DNA of 64,000 nt. It comes from Burkholderiales bacterium. Lineage in GTDB: Bacteria; Pseudomonadota; Gammaproteobacteria; Burkholderiales; Burkholderiaceae_C. Location: NCBI GenBank assembly GCA_016702555.1, contig JADJDV010000003.1, positions 1 through 64,000 on the forward strand, read 5' to 3'. Position numbers and translations under genes: made by a program. This document shows, piece after piece, positions 23,965 through 33,211 of this stretch. Under the pieces are notes generated by a model, which had not been told where the DNA came from, searched no databases, and worked only from the letters and a program-made list of their open reading frames with translations. Position 1 is the first letter of the stretch. Each line of letters begins with the position of its first letter.

Positions 23965-25593
23965 ATGCTGGGCTTGATGCAGAACCACCCGCTGCTGATT
24001 TCGTCGCTGATCGACTTCGCTGCCCGCTACCACGGCGACACCGAAGTGGTGTCGCGCCGGGTGGAGGGGGACATCCACCGCTACACCTGGCTCGACGTGC
24101 AGCGGCGCGCCAAGCGGGTCGCCAACGGCCTCGACGCGCTCGGCCTGCAAGCCAGCGACCGGGTCGGCACGCTGGCCTGGAACGGTTATCGCCATCTGGA
24201 ACTGTACTTTGGCGTCAGCGGCTCGGGGCGCGTGCTGCACACCGTCAACCCGCGCCTGCTGCCCGAGCAGATCGCCTGGATCGTCAACCACGCCGAAGAC
24301 CGGGTGATGTGCTTCGACATGAGCTTTCTGCCGATCGTGCAGGGCATCCACACGCACTGCCCGAGCGTCAAGCACTGGATCGCGCTGTGCGACGAGGACA
24401 AACTGCCGGCCGACACCGGCATCCCGCACCTGCTGAGCTACGAGGCCTGGATCGGCGGCCAGCCCGACCAGTACCCCTGGCCGGTGTTCGACGAGAACAC
24501 CGCCTCCAGCATGTGCTACACCAGCGGCACCACCGGCCACCCCAAGGCGGCGCTGTACAGCCACCGCTCCACCGTGCTGCACGCCTACGCATCGGCGCTG
24601 CCGGACGTGATGGGCCTGTCGGCGCGCGACGCCGCGCTGCCCGTGGTGCCGATGTTCCACGTCAACGCCTGGGGCCTGCCGTACTCGGCGGCGATGGTCG
24701 GCGCCAAGCTGGTGTTTCCCGGCCCGGCCATGGACGGCAAGTCGCTGTACGAGCTGATGGAGGCCGAGGGCGTGACCTTCGCCGCCGGCGTGCCGACCAT
24801 CTGGCAGATGCTGCTCGGCCACACGGCCGGCAACAAGCTGCGCTTCTCGACGCTGACGCGCACAGTGATCGGCGGCTCGGCCTGCCCACCGGCGATGATC
24901 GCCACCTTCCGCGACGACTACGGCATCGACGTGCTGCACGCCTGGGGCATGACGGAGATGAGCCCGCTCGGCACGCTGTGCACGCTGAAGGAAAAGCACC
25001 GCCACCTGCCGGAGCAAGAGAAGATGAAGATCCGGCTCAAGCAGGGCCGGCCGATCTTCGGCGTCGACATGAAGATCGTCGACGACCACGGCGAAGACCT
25101 GCAGTGGGACGGCAAGACCTACGGCGACCTGTACGTCAAGGGCCCGTGGATCCTGGATCAGTACTTCAAGGGCGAGGGCGGCGATCCGCTGGTGGACGGC
25201 TGGTTCCCCACCGGCGACGTCGCCACCATCGACGCCGACGGCTTCATGCAGATCACCGACCGCAGCAAGGACGTGATCAAGTCGGGCGGCGAGTGGATCA
25301 GCTCGATCGACATCGAGAACATCGCCATGGCGCACCCGGCGGTGGCCATGGCCGCCTGCATCGGCATGCCGCACCCGAAGTGGGACGAGCGCCCGATCGT
25401 GGCGGTGGTGCTCAAGCCCGGCGCCGCGGCCAGCCGCGACGAACTGCTCGGCTTCTACGAAGGCAAGGTCGCCAAGTGGCAGCTGCCGGACGACGTGGTG
25501 TTCGTCGACGCGATCCCGATCGGCGCCACCGGCAAGATGCTCAAGACCCGGCTGCGCGAGCAGCTCAAGGACTACAAGCTGCCGACGGTTTGA
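23965..25593 (+). CDS. acyl-CoA synthetase (AMP-forming, medium/long-chain type)
   Basis: The 542-residue ANL-superfamily ligase has the P-loop CYTSGTTGHPKAALYSHRS, HAWGMTEMSPLGT, DGWFPTGDVATIDADGFMQITDRSKD and the C-terminal GKMLKTRLRE with the catalytic Lys. It makes acyl-AMP and then acyl-CoA. Overall pattern and length match the AlkK/FadD-like medium-chain group. It lies directly upstream of a Liv-type ABC transporter and beta-oxidation genes, which suggests it activates the imported acid. Confidence 0.92.
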   Translation: MLGLMQNHPLLISSLIDFAARYHGDTEVVSRRVEGDIHRYTWLDVQRRAKRVANGLDALGLQASDRVGTLAWNGYRHLELYFGVSGSGRVLHTVNPRLLPEQIAWIVNHAEDRVMCFDMSFLPIVQGIHTHCPSVKHWIALCDEDKLPADTGIPHLLSYEAWIGGQPDQYPWPVFDENTASSMCYTSGTTGHPKAALYSHRSTVLHAYASALPDVMGLSARDAALPVVPMFHVNAWGLPYSAAMVGAKLVFPGPAMDGKSLYELMEAEGVTFAAGVPTIWQMLLGHTAGNKLRFSTLTRTVIGGSACPPAMIATFRDDYGIDVLHAWGMTEMSPLGTLCTLKEKHRHLPEQEKMKIRLKQGRPIFGVDMKIVDDHGEDLQWDGKTYGDLYVKGPWILDQYFKGEGGDPLVDGWFPTGDVATIDADGFMQITDRSKDVIKSGGEWISSIDIENIAMAHPAVAMAACIGMPHPKWDERPIVAVVLKPGAAASRDELLGFYEGKVAKWQLPDDVVFVDAIPIGATGKMLKTRLREQLKDYKLPTV

Positions 25594-25726
25594 CGGACGT
25601 GGGCGGGGCGCGCTGGCGCATCGGCGACAGGCAGGCCGGGCAAACCCGGCTGCCCATCACCCCGGGGACGGAGTACGCTAGGCAGCTTATCGTTTTTAGC
25701 AAGTCCATGACGAAGGAGACATGAGC

Positions 25727-26956
25727 ATGAAGTTTGCAATCAAGATGCTGGCCGGCGCGGCGCTGGTGGCCATGCTGGGCAGCGCCCAGGCGCAGAAAGG
25801 CGAGACCGTCAAGATTGCCTGGATTGATCCGCTGACCGGCCTGATGGGTCCGGTGGGCACCAACCAGATGCGCAGCTGGCAGTACATGGCGGAAGAGTTC
25901 AGCAAGAGCAACCCCGCCGGCGTCAAGTTCGAGATCGTGCCTTTCGACAACAAGCTGAGCCCGGCCGAAAGCGCCAACGCGCTCAAGGCCGCGATTGACC
26001 AGGGCGTGCGCTATGTGGCGCAGGGCAACGGCTCGTCGGTGCTGGCGGCGCTGGTGGATGGCATTGCCAAGCACAACGAGCGCAATCCGGGCAAGGAGAT
26101 CATGCTGCTCAACTACGCGGCGGTTGATCCGGACTTCACCAACAGCAAGTGCAACTACTGGCACTTCCGCTTCGACGCCGACACTTCCATGAAGATGGAG
26201 GCCATGAGCAGCTTCATGAAGGACCAGAAGGACATCCACAAGGTCTACCTGCTGAACCAGAACTACTCGCACGGCCACCAGGTCGCCAAGTTCGCCAAGG
26301 ACACCCTGGCGCGCAAGCGCCCCGACATCCAGATCGTCGGCGAGGACCTGCATCCGCTGGCCCAGGTGCGCGACTTCGCGCCCTACATCGCCAAGATCAA
26401 GGCCGCTGGCGCCGACGCGGTGATCACCGGCAACTGGGGCTCCGACCTGGCGCTGCTGATCAAGGCCGCCAGGGAAGGCGGCTACGACGGCAAGTTCTTC
26501 ACCTACTACACCGGCGTGACCGGCACGCCCACCGCGCTGGGCAACACCGGCGAGGGCAAGGTCTATCAGGTGGCGTACGCGCACTACAACATGGGTGGTC
26601 AGATCGGGAAGTGGATGGAAGGCTTCAAGGCCAAGTTCAAGGACGACTTCTACACCGGCGCCATTGCCCATGCCTTTGCCGGCCTGAGCGAGGCCATGGC
26701 CAAGGCCAAGTCCACCGATCCGGTCAAGGTCGCCGCAGCCTTCGAGGGCCTGCGCTACAAGAGCTTCAGCGGCGAGGTCGAGATGCGCAAGAACGACCAT
26801 CAGCTGCAGCAACCGCTTTTCGTCTCGGTATGGCAGAAGGCCGGCGGCAAGTACCCGTACAGCCCCGAGAACACCGGCATGACGCTGGCGCCGGTGGCGG
26901 AGTACCCGAACTACGTGTCGAGCACGCCGACCTCGTGCCAGATGAAGCGGCCCTGA
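25727..26956 (+). CDS. Liv-type ABC transporter substrate-binding protein
   Basis: The 409-residue product has a signal peptide (MKFAIKMLAGAALVAMLGSAQAQ) and the periplasmic-binding fold type I: TVKIAWIDPLTGLMGPVGTNQ, YLLNQNYSHGHQVAKFAKD and ADAVITGNWGSDLALLIKAA. The AAGGAG site sits 2 bases before the first ATG (25721) but 8 before the second, so 25727 is chosen. Ligands of this family include branched-chain amino acids, amides and aromatic or aliphatic acids; the neighbouring acyl-CoA genes suggest a carboxylic acid. GC-rich hairpins separate it from the permease genes. Confidence 0.9.
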   Translation: MKFAIKMLAGAALVAMLGSAQAQKGETVKIAWIDPLTGLMGPVGTNQMRSWQYMAEEFSKSNPAGVKFEIVPFDNKLSPAESANALKAAIDQGVRYVAQGNGSSVLAALVDGIAKHNERNPGKEIMLLNYAAVDPDFTNSKCNYWHFRFDADTSMKMEAMSSFMKDQKDIHKVYLLNQNYSHGHQVAKFAKDTLARKRPDIQIVGEDLHPLAQVRDFAPYIAKIKAAGADAVITGNWGSDLALLIKAAREGGYDGKFFTYYTGVTGTPTALGNTGEGKVYQVAYAHYNMGGQIGKWMEGFKAKFKDDFYTGAIAHAFAGLSEAMAKAKSTDPVKVAAAFEGLRYKSFSGEVEMRKNDHQLQQPLFVSVWQKAGGKYPYSPENTGMTLAPVAEYPNYVSSTPTSCQMKRP

Positions 26957-26982
26957 TCGGCTGGCAAATCCACCACTCGTAA

Positions 26983-27026
26983 GCGCCGTCTGGAACGGCG
27001 CCGCGCGTCACTGACGGCGCGGCGCC
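26983..27026 (+). promoter_or_regulatory. overlapping GC-rich hairpins between binding-protein and permease genes
   Basis: GCGCCGT/ACGGCGC (26983-27001) forms one hairpin. GGCGCCGCGCGTCA (26997-27010) pairs with TGACGGCGCGGCGCC (27012-27026) to form a second, with one bulged base. They share bases and so exclude each other. Such structures often stabilise the 3' end of binding-protein mRNA or partly stop transcription into permease genes. Confidence 0.55.
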
Positions 27027-27071
27027 GCTGCCTGCCGATCCTGCGCTGACCGCCCCAAGAGAAGTCGCCCG

Positions 27072-28106
27072 ATGGAGTTCTTCATCATCTCCATGCTCAA
27101 CGGCCTGAGCTACGGCCTGCTGTTGTTCATGCTCAGCTCCGGCCTGACGCTGATCTTCAGCATGATGGGCGTGCTGAACTTCGCCCACGCCAGCTTCTAC
27201 ATGCTGGGCGCGTATTTCGGCTACACGTTGAGCGGCATCATCGGCTTCTGGCCGGCGCTGGTGATCTCGCCGATCCTGGCGGCGGGGCTGGGCGCGCTGT
27301 TCGAGAAGTACAGCCTGCGCAAGGTGCACAAGTACGGGCACGTGCCCGAGTTGCTGATCACCTTCGGCCTGTCCTACATCATCCTGGAGGTGGTGCAGCT
27401 CATCTGGGGCCGCCCGGCCGTGGATTTCCGGCCGCCGGAGCTGCTTCAGGGCCCGGCCTTCACCCTGATCAACCACTCGATCGACGGCATGCGCTTCGTC
27501 TGGGGCGCGGCGCCCGAAGGCGCCTGCCGCGCCGCCGACGCGGCGGTGCGCCTGGTCTGCTCGCCGTTCCCCGCCACGCGCGCCATGATGATGCTGGTGG
27601 CGGTGCTGATGCTGGTGGGCATCTGGCTGCTGCTGACGCGCACGCGCATCGGCTACATCATCCAGGCGGCGCTGACGCACCCCGAGATGGTCGAATCGCT
27701 CGGCCACAACGTGCCGCGCGTGTTCATGCTGGTGTTTGGCGCCGGCACCGGGCTGGCGGCGCTGGCCGGCGTGATCGGCGGCAGCACCTACGTCACCGAA
27801 CCGGCGATGGCGGCCACGGTGGGCGTGATCATCTTCGTGGTGGTGGTGGTCGGCGGCATGGGATCGCTGGCGGGCGCCTTCGTCGCCTCGCTGCTGATCG
27901 GGGTGATCCAGACCTTTGCCGTGGCCTTTGACTACTCGCTGATCACGCTGGCCGGGCAGCTCGGCATTCCGCTCAGCGACGCCATGCGCGACAACTCGCT
28001 GATCAAGCTGACGCTGTCGCAGGTGGCGCCAATCCTGCCCTACCTGTTCCTGGTGCTGATCCTGATCTTCCGCCCGCGCGGGCTGCTTGGGGCGCGGGAG
28101 AACTGA
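27072..28106 (+). CDS. Liv-type ABC transporter permease (LivH-like)
   Basis: The 344-residue inner membrane protein begins MEFFIISMLNGLSYGLLLFMLSSGLTLIFSMMGVLNFAHASFYMLGAY, the standard LivH start, and has about eight membrane segments. The conserved ABC-coupling stretch is VIIFVVVVVGGMGSLAGAFVASLLIGV. It forms the membrane channel with LivM. Its stop codon overlaps the livM start by one base (TGATG). Confidence 0.94.
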   Translation: MEFFIISMLNGLSYGLLLFMLSSGLTLIFSMMGVLNFAHASFYMLGAYFGYTLSGIIGFWPALVISPILAAGLGALFEKYSLRKVHKYGHVPELLITFGLSYIILEVVQLIWGRPAVDFRPPELLQGPAFTLINHSIDGMRFVWGAAPEGACRAADAAVRLVCSPFPATRAMMMLVAVLMLVGIWLLLTRTRIGYIIQAALTHPEMVESLGHNVPRVFMLVFGAGTGLAALAGVIGGSTYVTEPAMAATVGVIIFVVVVVGGMGSLAGAFVASLLIGVIQTFAVAFDYSLITLAGQLGIPLSDAMRDNSLIKLTLSQVAPILPYLFLVLILIFRPRGLLGAREN

Positions 28107-29422
28107 TGACCCGATCCGCCATCACCACCACGACCGCCACCGCGCCGCCGCGCCTGAGCCTCGGCCGGCTGCTGACCTGGGGCGGCTTCGCGCTGCTGCT
28201 GATCGTGTCGCCGCTGGTCTTCACCAGCAACCTGTCGATCACCATGCTGGCGCAGATGGGCATCGCCATCGTCGCCTGCCTGTCCTACAACATGCTGCTG
28301 GGGCAGGGCGGCATGCTCAGCTTCGGCCACGCCGTGTACACCGGCCTGGGCTCGTACGTGGCGATCCATGCGCTCAACGCGGTGTCGGCCGGGCGCTGGC
28401 ACATTCCGGTCAGCCTGCTGCCGCTGATCGGCGGCTTCGCCGGCCTGTTCTTTGCCGTGCTGCTCGGCTACGTCACCACCAAGCGGGCCGGCACCACCTT
28501 CGCCATGATCACGCTGGGCATTGGCGAGCTGGTGTTCGCCATGTCGCTGATGGTGCCGGAGTTCTTCGGCGGCGAGGCGGGGGTCTCGGGCAACCGCGTG
28601 GTGGGCCAGCCGTTCATGGGCATCTCCTACGGCCCGGCGCGGCAGCTCTATTACCTGATCGCCGTCTACACCTTCATCAGCGTGCTGCTGATGTACGCCT
28701 TCACCCAGACGCCGCTGGGCCGCATCCTGAACGCGGTGCGCGACAACCCCGAGCGGGTCGAGTTCATCGGCTACAACAGCCAGCGCGTGCGCTACCTGGC
28801 CTTCATCGTGGCCGGCTTCTTCGCCGGTATCGCGGGTGGGCTCGGCGCGCTGCAGTTCGAACTGGTGACGGCCGAGGTCGTCGGCGCCAACCGCTCGGGT
28901 GCCTATCTGTTGTTCACCTTCCTGGGCGGCGCCACCTTCTTCTTCGGCCCCATCATCGGCGGCGTGCTGATGGTGATCGCCTTCGTGCTGCTGTCGGAGC
29001 TGACCAAGGCCTGGCTGCTCTACCTGGGCCTGGTGTTCGTGTTCATGGTGATGTATGCGCCGGGCGGCATCGCCAGCCTGATCATGATGAACCTGCGTGT
29101 GGCCGCGCACGGCAAGTTCGCGCGCATCGCGCCCCATCTGCTGATGCTGCTGGTGGCCAGCGTGGTGATGCTGCTGGGCGCCGGCGCGCTGATCGAGATG
29201 ATCTACCACCTGCAGCTCAACCGCGCCATGGGCGACGAGGTGCGCTACCTGGGTCTGACCCTGCACGCCGCCAGCGCAGCGCACTGGGCGGTGGCGCTGG
29301 CGCTGTTCGCGCTGGGCGCCGGGATGCTGGAGTGGGCCCGCCGCCGCTATGCGCGGGTCTGGGGCAGCGTGAACGCCGAGATCGAGCAGACCCTGAAGCG
29401 CCAGCAGGAGGCCGCGGCATGA
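28106..29422 (+). CDS. Liv-type ABC transporter permease (LivM-like) with C-terminal extension
   Basis: The 438-residue inner membrane protein has the LivM core: IAIVACLSYNMLLGQGGMLSFGHAVYTGLGSYV, TTFAMITLGIGELVFAMSL and LGGATFFFGPIIGGVLMVI. After LGLVFVFMVMYAPGGIASL, where many homologues end, there are about 115 more residues with two further hydrophobic segments (HLLMLLVASVVMLLGAGALI and HWAVALALFALGAGML) and a charged tail. The extension is of unknown function. It overlaps livG by 4 bp. Confidence 0.92.
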   Translation: MTRSAITTTTATAPPRLSLGRLLTWGGFALLLIVSPLVFTSNLSITMLAQMGIAIVACLSYNMLLGQGGMLSFGHAVYTGLGSYVAIHALNAVSAGRWHIPVSLLPLIGGFAGLFFAVLLGYVTTKRAGTTFAMITLGIGELVFAMSLMVPEFFGGEAGVSGNRVVGQPFMGISYGPARQLYYLIAVYTFISVLLMYAFTQTPLGRILNAVRDNPERVEFIGYNSQRVRYLAFIVAGFFAGIAGGLGALQFELVTAEVVGANRSGAYLLFTFLGGATFFFGPIIGGVLMVIAFVLLSELTKAWLLYLGLVFVFMVMYAPGGIASLIMMNLRVAAHGKFARIAPHLLMLLVASVVMLLGAGALIEMIYHLQLNRAMGDEVRYLGLTLHAASAAHWAVALALFALGAGMLEWARRRYARVWGSVNAEIEQTLKRQQEAAA

Positions 29423-30192
29423 GCGAATACGCGATCGAACTGCGCGACCTGCACAAGAGCTTCGGCAAGACCGAGATCATTCGCGGCGCCAACCTGGCGG
29501 TGCGCGCCGGCGAGCGGGTGGCCATCATCGGGCCCAACGGCGCCGGCAAGTCGACGCTGTTCAACCTGATCAGCGGGCGGCTGGCGCCCAGCAGCGGCGA
29601 GGTGCTGCTGCACGGCCAGCGCATCGACGGCAAGGCCCCCTACGAGATCAACCGCCTGGGGCTGGCGCGCAGCTTCCAGATCACCAACCTGTTCCCCAAG
29701 CTCAGCGTGTTCGAGAACCTGCGCTGCGCCTTGCTGTGGCAGATGGGCTACCGCTACACCTTCCTGCGCTTTCTGTCGCGCATGCACGATGCCAACGCGC
29801 GCACCGAGGAACTGCTGCGCATGATCCACCTGCAAGGCAAGCGCGACGTGCTGGCGATGAACTTGCCGTACGCCGAGCAGCGCGCGCTGGAGATTGGCGT
29901 GACGATTGCCGGCGGCGCCGACGTGATCCTGCTCGACGAACCGACCGCCGGCATGAGCCGCAACGAGACGCGCCACTTCATCGAGTTGATCCGCGAAGTG
30001 ACCGAGGGCAAGACCCTGCTGACGGTGGAGCACGACATGGGCGTGGTGTTCGGCCTGGCCGACCGGATCGCGGTGGTGGTGTACGGCGAGGTGATCGCCT
30101 TCGACACGCCAGAGGCGGTGCGCGCCAACGCGCGCGTGCAGGAGGCGTATCTGGGCTCATCGGTGGCCGATGCACAGGTGGCAGGACATTGA
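29419..30192 (+). CDS. Liv-type ABC transporter ATP-binding protein (LivG-like)
   Basis: The 257-residue ATPase has Walker A GPNGAGKST, Q-loop SFQITNLFPKLSVFENL and Walker B VILLDEPTAGMS, with the switch His in VEHDM. The ABC signature is degenerate: AMNLPYAEQRALEIGV in place of LSGGQ. The family has Y/S-GEQR-type variants at this place. It drives transport with the LivF-like subunit. The ATG at 29419 overlaps the livM stop. Confidence 0.94.
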   Translation: MSEYAIELRDLHKSFGKTEIIRGANLAVRAGERVAIIGPNGAGKSTLFNLISGRLAPSSGEVLLHGQRIDGKAPYEINRLGLARSFQITNLFPKLSVFENLRCALLWQMGYRYTFLRFLSRMHDANARTEELLRMIHLQGKRDVLAMNLPYAEQRALEIGVTIAGGADVILLDEPTAGMSRNETRHFIELIREVTEGKTLLTVEHDMGVVFGLADRIAVVVYGEVIAFDTPEAVRANARVQEAYLGSSVADAQVAGH

Positions 30193-30193
30193 C

Positions 30194-30889
30194 ATGCTGA
30201 CCGTCAAGGATTTGCACGCCTATTACGGCAAGAGCCACGTGCTGCACGGCGTCAGTTTCGACGTCCGGCCGGGCGAGATGGTGGCGCTGCTGGGGCGCAA
30301 CGGCTCGGGCCGCTCGACCACTGCCAAGTCCATCATGGGCCTGGTGCACAGCGAGGGCATCATCGCCTGGAATGGCCAGAACATCCATGGCCGCAAAGCC
30401 TACGAGATCGCGCACCGCGGCATCGGCTACGTGCCGGAGAGCCGCGACGTGTTCCCCAAGCTCACCGTGCACCAGAACCTGCTGCTGGGCCAGAAAGGGG
30501 CGAGCAAGGGCGGCCGCTGGTCGTTCGACGACATGTACGCCATGTTCCCGCGCCTGAAGGAGCGCGAGCATACCGAGGCCGGTGTGATGTCGGGCGGCGA
30601 GCAGCAGATGCTGACGCTGTGCCGCACCCTGATGGGCGACCCGGACCTGATCATCATCGACGAGCCGACTGAAGGGCTGGCGCCGAAGATCGTCGAGCTG
30701 GTGGCCGAATACCTGAAGCAGCTCAAGGAGCGCGGCGTGTCGGTGCTGCTGATCGAGCAGAAGCTGACGATTGCCATGCAGATCTCAGACCGCACCCTGG
30801 TGATGGGCCACGGCAGCATCGTGTTCGACGGCACGCCCGACCAGCTGCGCGCCGACGCCGCCACGCGCAAGGAATGGCTGGAGGTTTAG
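30194..30889 (+). CDS. Liv-type ABC transporter ATP-binding protein (LivF-like) with Arg in Walker A
   Basis: The 231-residue ATPase begins MLTVKDLHAYYGKSHVLHGVSF and has signature MSGGEQQML, Walker B LIIIDEPTEGLAPKIV and switch region LLIEQKL. Its Walker A reads GRNGSGRSTT: the invariant Lys of GxxGxGKS/T is Arg. Similar GRST forms occur in some LivF relatives as far as I recall. If ATP hydrolysis at this site is weakened, the LivG site would carry the work. It begins one base after the livG stop. Confidence 0.93.
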   Translation: MLTVKDLHAYYGKSHVLHGVSFDVRPGEMVALLGRNGSGRSTTAKSIMGLVHSEGIIAWNGQNIHGRKAYEIAHRGIGYVPESRDVFPKLTVHQNLLLGQKGASKGGRWSFDDMYAMFPRLKEREHTEAGVMSGGEQQMLTLCRTLMGDPDLIIIDEPTEGLAPKIVELVAEYLKQLKERGVSVLLIEQKLTIAMQISDRTLVMGHGSIVFDGTPDQLRADAATRKEWLEV

Positions 30890-31040
30890 GGTTCCGCGCC
30901 AGCCGCCCCGGTCCCACCGGCGACAGCCGGCGCCGCCACGCGGCACGGAAACTCAATAAACTCGAACTCACCACCGGCGGCCAGGGCGGGCGCTCGCGCC
31001 CCGCGGCCGGCCGGCATTTCTGCTGAACGAGGAGCCAAGC

Positions 31041-33152
31041 ATGACAGCTGAATATCAGGTCCACGGCGACGTCGCCGTCATCGCCATGAACAACCCGCCC
31101 GTCAACGGCCTCGGCTACGAGACCCGCGTGGGCATCACCCAGGGTCTGGAGAAGGCCAACGCCGATCCGGCCGTCAAGGCCATCGTGCTGACGGGTGCCG
31201 GCAAGGCGTTTTCAGGCGGCGCCGACATCCGCGAGTTCAACTCGCCCAAGGCGATGCAGGAACCGATCCTGCTGTCGGTCATCACCGCCGTCGAGAACTC
31301 GCAAAAGCCCGTGGTGGCCGCCGTGCATACCGTCGCCATGGGCGGTGGGCTGGAGCTGGCGCTGGGCGCGCATTACCGCATCGCCGCGCCGGGCGCCAAG
31401 GTGGCGCTGCCGGAGGTCAAGCTGGGACTGATTCCCGGCGCCGGCGGCACCGTGCGCCTGCCGCGCGTGCTGGGCGTCGAGACCGCGCTGAACATGATCG
31501 TCAAGGGTGATCCGGTGAACAGCGAGCTGCTGGCCGGCCTGCCCGGGCAGAAGCTGTTCGACAAGCTGGCGGCCTCGCCCGAATCGCTGCTGGATGAAGC
31601 CTTGGCCTTCGCCAATGAGGTGGCCGCCAAGCACGCCGAGGGCTCGGCGCTGCCGCTGGTGCGCCACCTGCCGTGCAAGCACCCCAATGGCGACGCCTAC
31701 TTCCAGTTTGCGCGCAACATGATCGCAGGCATGGCGAAGAACTTCCCGGCGCCGCTCAAGTGCGTCGACGCGGTCGAGAACGCCACCAAGTACAAGTTCG
31801 ACGACGCGCTGGCACGCGAACGCGAGATTTTCATCAACCTGATGCAGACGCCTGAGTGCAAGGCGCTGCGCCACATCTTCGCCGCCGAGCGGGCTGCCTC
31901 CAAGATTCCCGACGTGGGCAGCGAGGTCAAGCCGCGCGAGATCAAGACAGTGGCCGTCATCGGCGCCGGCACCATGGGTGGTGGCATCGCCATGAACTTC
32001 CTCAACGCCGGCATTCCGGTGACGATCCTGGAGACCAAGCAGGAAGCGATCAACCGCGGCGTCGAGGTGATGAGCAAGAACTACGAGTCCCAGGTCAAGC
32101 GCGGCAAGCTCAAGCAGGACAAGTACGAGCAGCGCATGAGCCTGCTGAAGACCACGCTCAACTACGAGGACATCAAGGACGCCGACCTCGTCATCGAAGC
32201 CGTGTTCGAGGAAATGGGCGTCAAGGAAGCCGTGTTCAAGAAGCTCGACGAGGTGATGAAGCCCGGCGCCATCCTGGCCAGCAACACCTCGACGCTGGAC
32301 GTCGACCAGATCGCCGCCTTCACGAAGCGCCCGCAGGACGTGGTCGGCATGCACTTCTTCAGCCCGGCCAACGTGATGAAGCTGCTGGAGGTGGTGCGCG
32401 GTGCCAAGACCGCCAAGGACGTGCTCGCCACGGTGATGGCGATCGCCAAGAAGATCAGGAAGACGGCGGTGGTGTCGGGCGTGTGCGACGGCTTCATCGG
32501 CAACCGCATGATCGAGCAGTACAGCCGCCAGGCCGGCTTTCTGCTGGAGGAGGGCGCCACGCCGCAACAGGTTGACAAGGCCGTCGAGCGCTTCGGCTTC
32601 GCCATGGGGCCGTTCCGCATGGGGGACCTGGCAGGCAACGACATCGGCTGGGCCATCCGCAAGCGTCGCTACGTCGAGAAGCCCGACATGAAGTACAGCA
32701 AGACCGCCGATCTGCTGTGCGAGCTGGGTCGCTTCGGCCAGAAGACCGGCGCCGGCTGGTACGACTACAAGCCGGGCAAGCGTGACGCCATCCCGTCCAA
32801 GCTGGTCGAGGACATGGTCGCCAAGCACCGTCAGGACCAAGGCATCACGCCGCGCAAGATCGGCGATCAGGAGATCGTTGAGCGCCTGGTGTATTCGCTG
32901 GTCAACGAAGGCGCGCGCATCCTCGAGGACGGTATCGCCAGCAAGGCCAGCGACATCGACATGGTGTACCTGACGGGTTACGGGTTTCCGATCTGGCGCG
33001 GTGGCCCGATGAAGTACGCCGACCAGGTGGGTCTGTTCAACGTGGCCGAGAGCATGAAGCGCTTCGCGCGCAACCCGAACGACGACGCCCAGTTCTGGCA
33101 GCCCGCACCGCTGCTGGCCAAACTCGTCGCCGAGGGCAAGACCTTCAACTAA
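31041..33152 (+). CDS. bifunctional enoyl-CoA hydratase/3-hydroxyacyl-CoA dehydrogenase (FadJ/FadB-like)
   Basis: The 703-residue protein has an N-terminal crotonase domain (AFSGGADIREF, VAAVHTVAMGGGLELALGAHYRI, PEVKLGLIPGAGGT with both catalytic Glu) and two HAD domains: TVAVIGAGTMGGGIAMNFLNAG (NAD site near residue 300), VVGMHFFSPANVMKLLEVVRG with the catalytic His, and GFIGNRM. It hydrates 2-enoyl-CoA and oxidises the 3-hydroxyacyl-CoA. A thiolase gene follows after a hairpin, completing a beta-oxidation unit downstream of the acid uptake genes. Confidence 0.95.
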   Translation: MTAEYQVHGDVAVIAMNNPPVNGLGYETRVGITQGLEKANADPAVKAIVLTGAGKAFSGGADIREFNSPKAMQEPILLSVITAVENSQKPVVAAVHTVAMGGGLELALGAHYRIAAPGAKVALPEVKLGLIPGAGGTVRLPRVLGVETALNMIVKGDPVNSELLAGLPGQKLFDKLAASPESLLDEALAFANEVAAKHAEGSALPLVRHLPCKHPNGDAYFQFARNMIAGMAKNFPAPLKCVDAVENATKYKFDDALAREREIFINLMQTPECKALRHIFAAERAASKIPDVGSEVKPREIKTVAVIGAGTMGGGIAMNFLNAGIPVTILETKQEAINRGVEVMSKNYESQVKRGKLKQDKYEQRMSLLKTTLNYEDIKDADLVIEAVFEEMGVKEAVFKKLDEVMKPGAILASNTSTLDVDQIAAFTKRPQDVVGMHFFSPANVMKLLEVVRGAKTAKDVLATVMAIAKKIRKTAVVSGVCDGFIGNRMIEQYSRQAGFLLEEGATPQQVDKAVERFGFAMGPFRMGDLAGNDIGWAIRKRRYVEKPDMKYSKTADLLCELGRFGQKTGAGWYDYKPGKRDAIPSKLVEDMVAKHRQDQGITPRKIGDQEIVERLVYSLVNEGARILEDGIASKASDIDMVYLTGYGFPIWRGGPMKYADQVGLFNVAESMKRFARNPNDDAQFWQPAPLLAKLVAEGKTFN

Positions 33153-33163
33153 ATCAGCGCCAG

Positions 33164-33189
33164 GACGGCGCCACACCCGCGCCGTCCGC
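33164..33189 (+). promoter_or_regulatory. 9-bp hairpin between the FadJ-like and thiolase genes
   Basis: GGACGGCGC (33164-33172) and GCGCCGTCC (33181-33189) pair perfectly around an 8-nt loop, with no following T-run. It lies 12 bp after the fadJ-like stop and probably protects or processes mRNA rather than terminates it. Confidence 0.45.
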
Positions 33190-33211
33190 TGGACCATCAG
33201 GAGCAACGCAC

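Noticed and set aside
25631..25653. GC hairpin between the acyl-CoA ligase and the binding-protein gene as a terminator
   Set aside because: The stem has a bulge and no T-run, and the genes fit one functional unit; evidence for termination is too weak.
22344..25724. Plus-strand open frame of 1126 codons
   Set aside because: It covers selO on the opposite strand and the acyl-CoA ligase in another frame; both of those show full family motifs, and this frame shows none.
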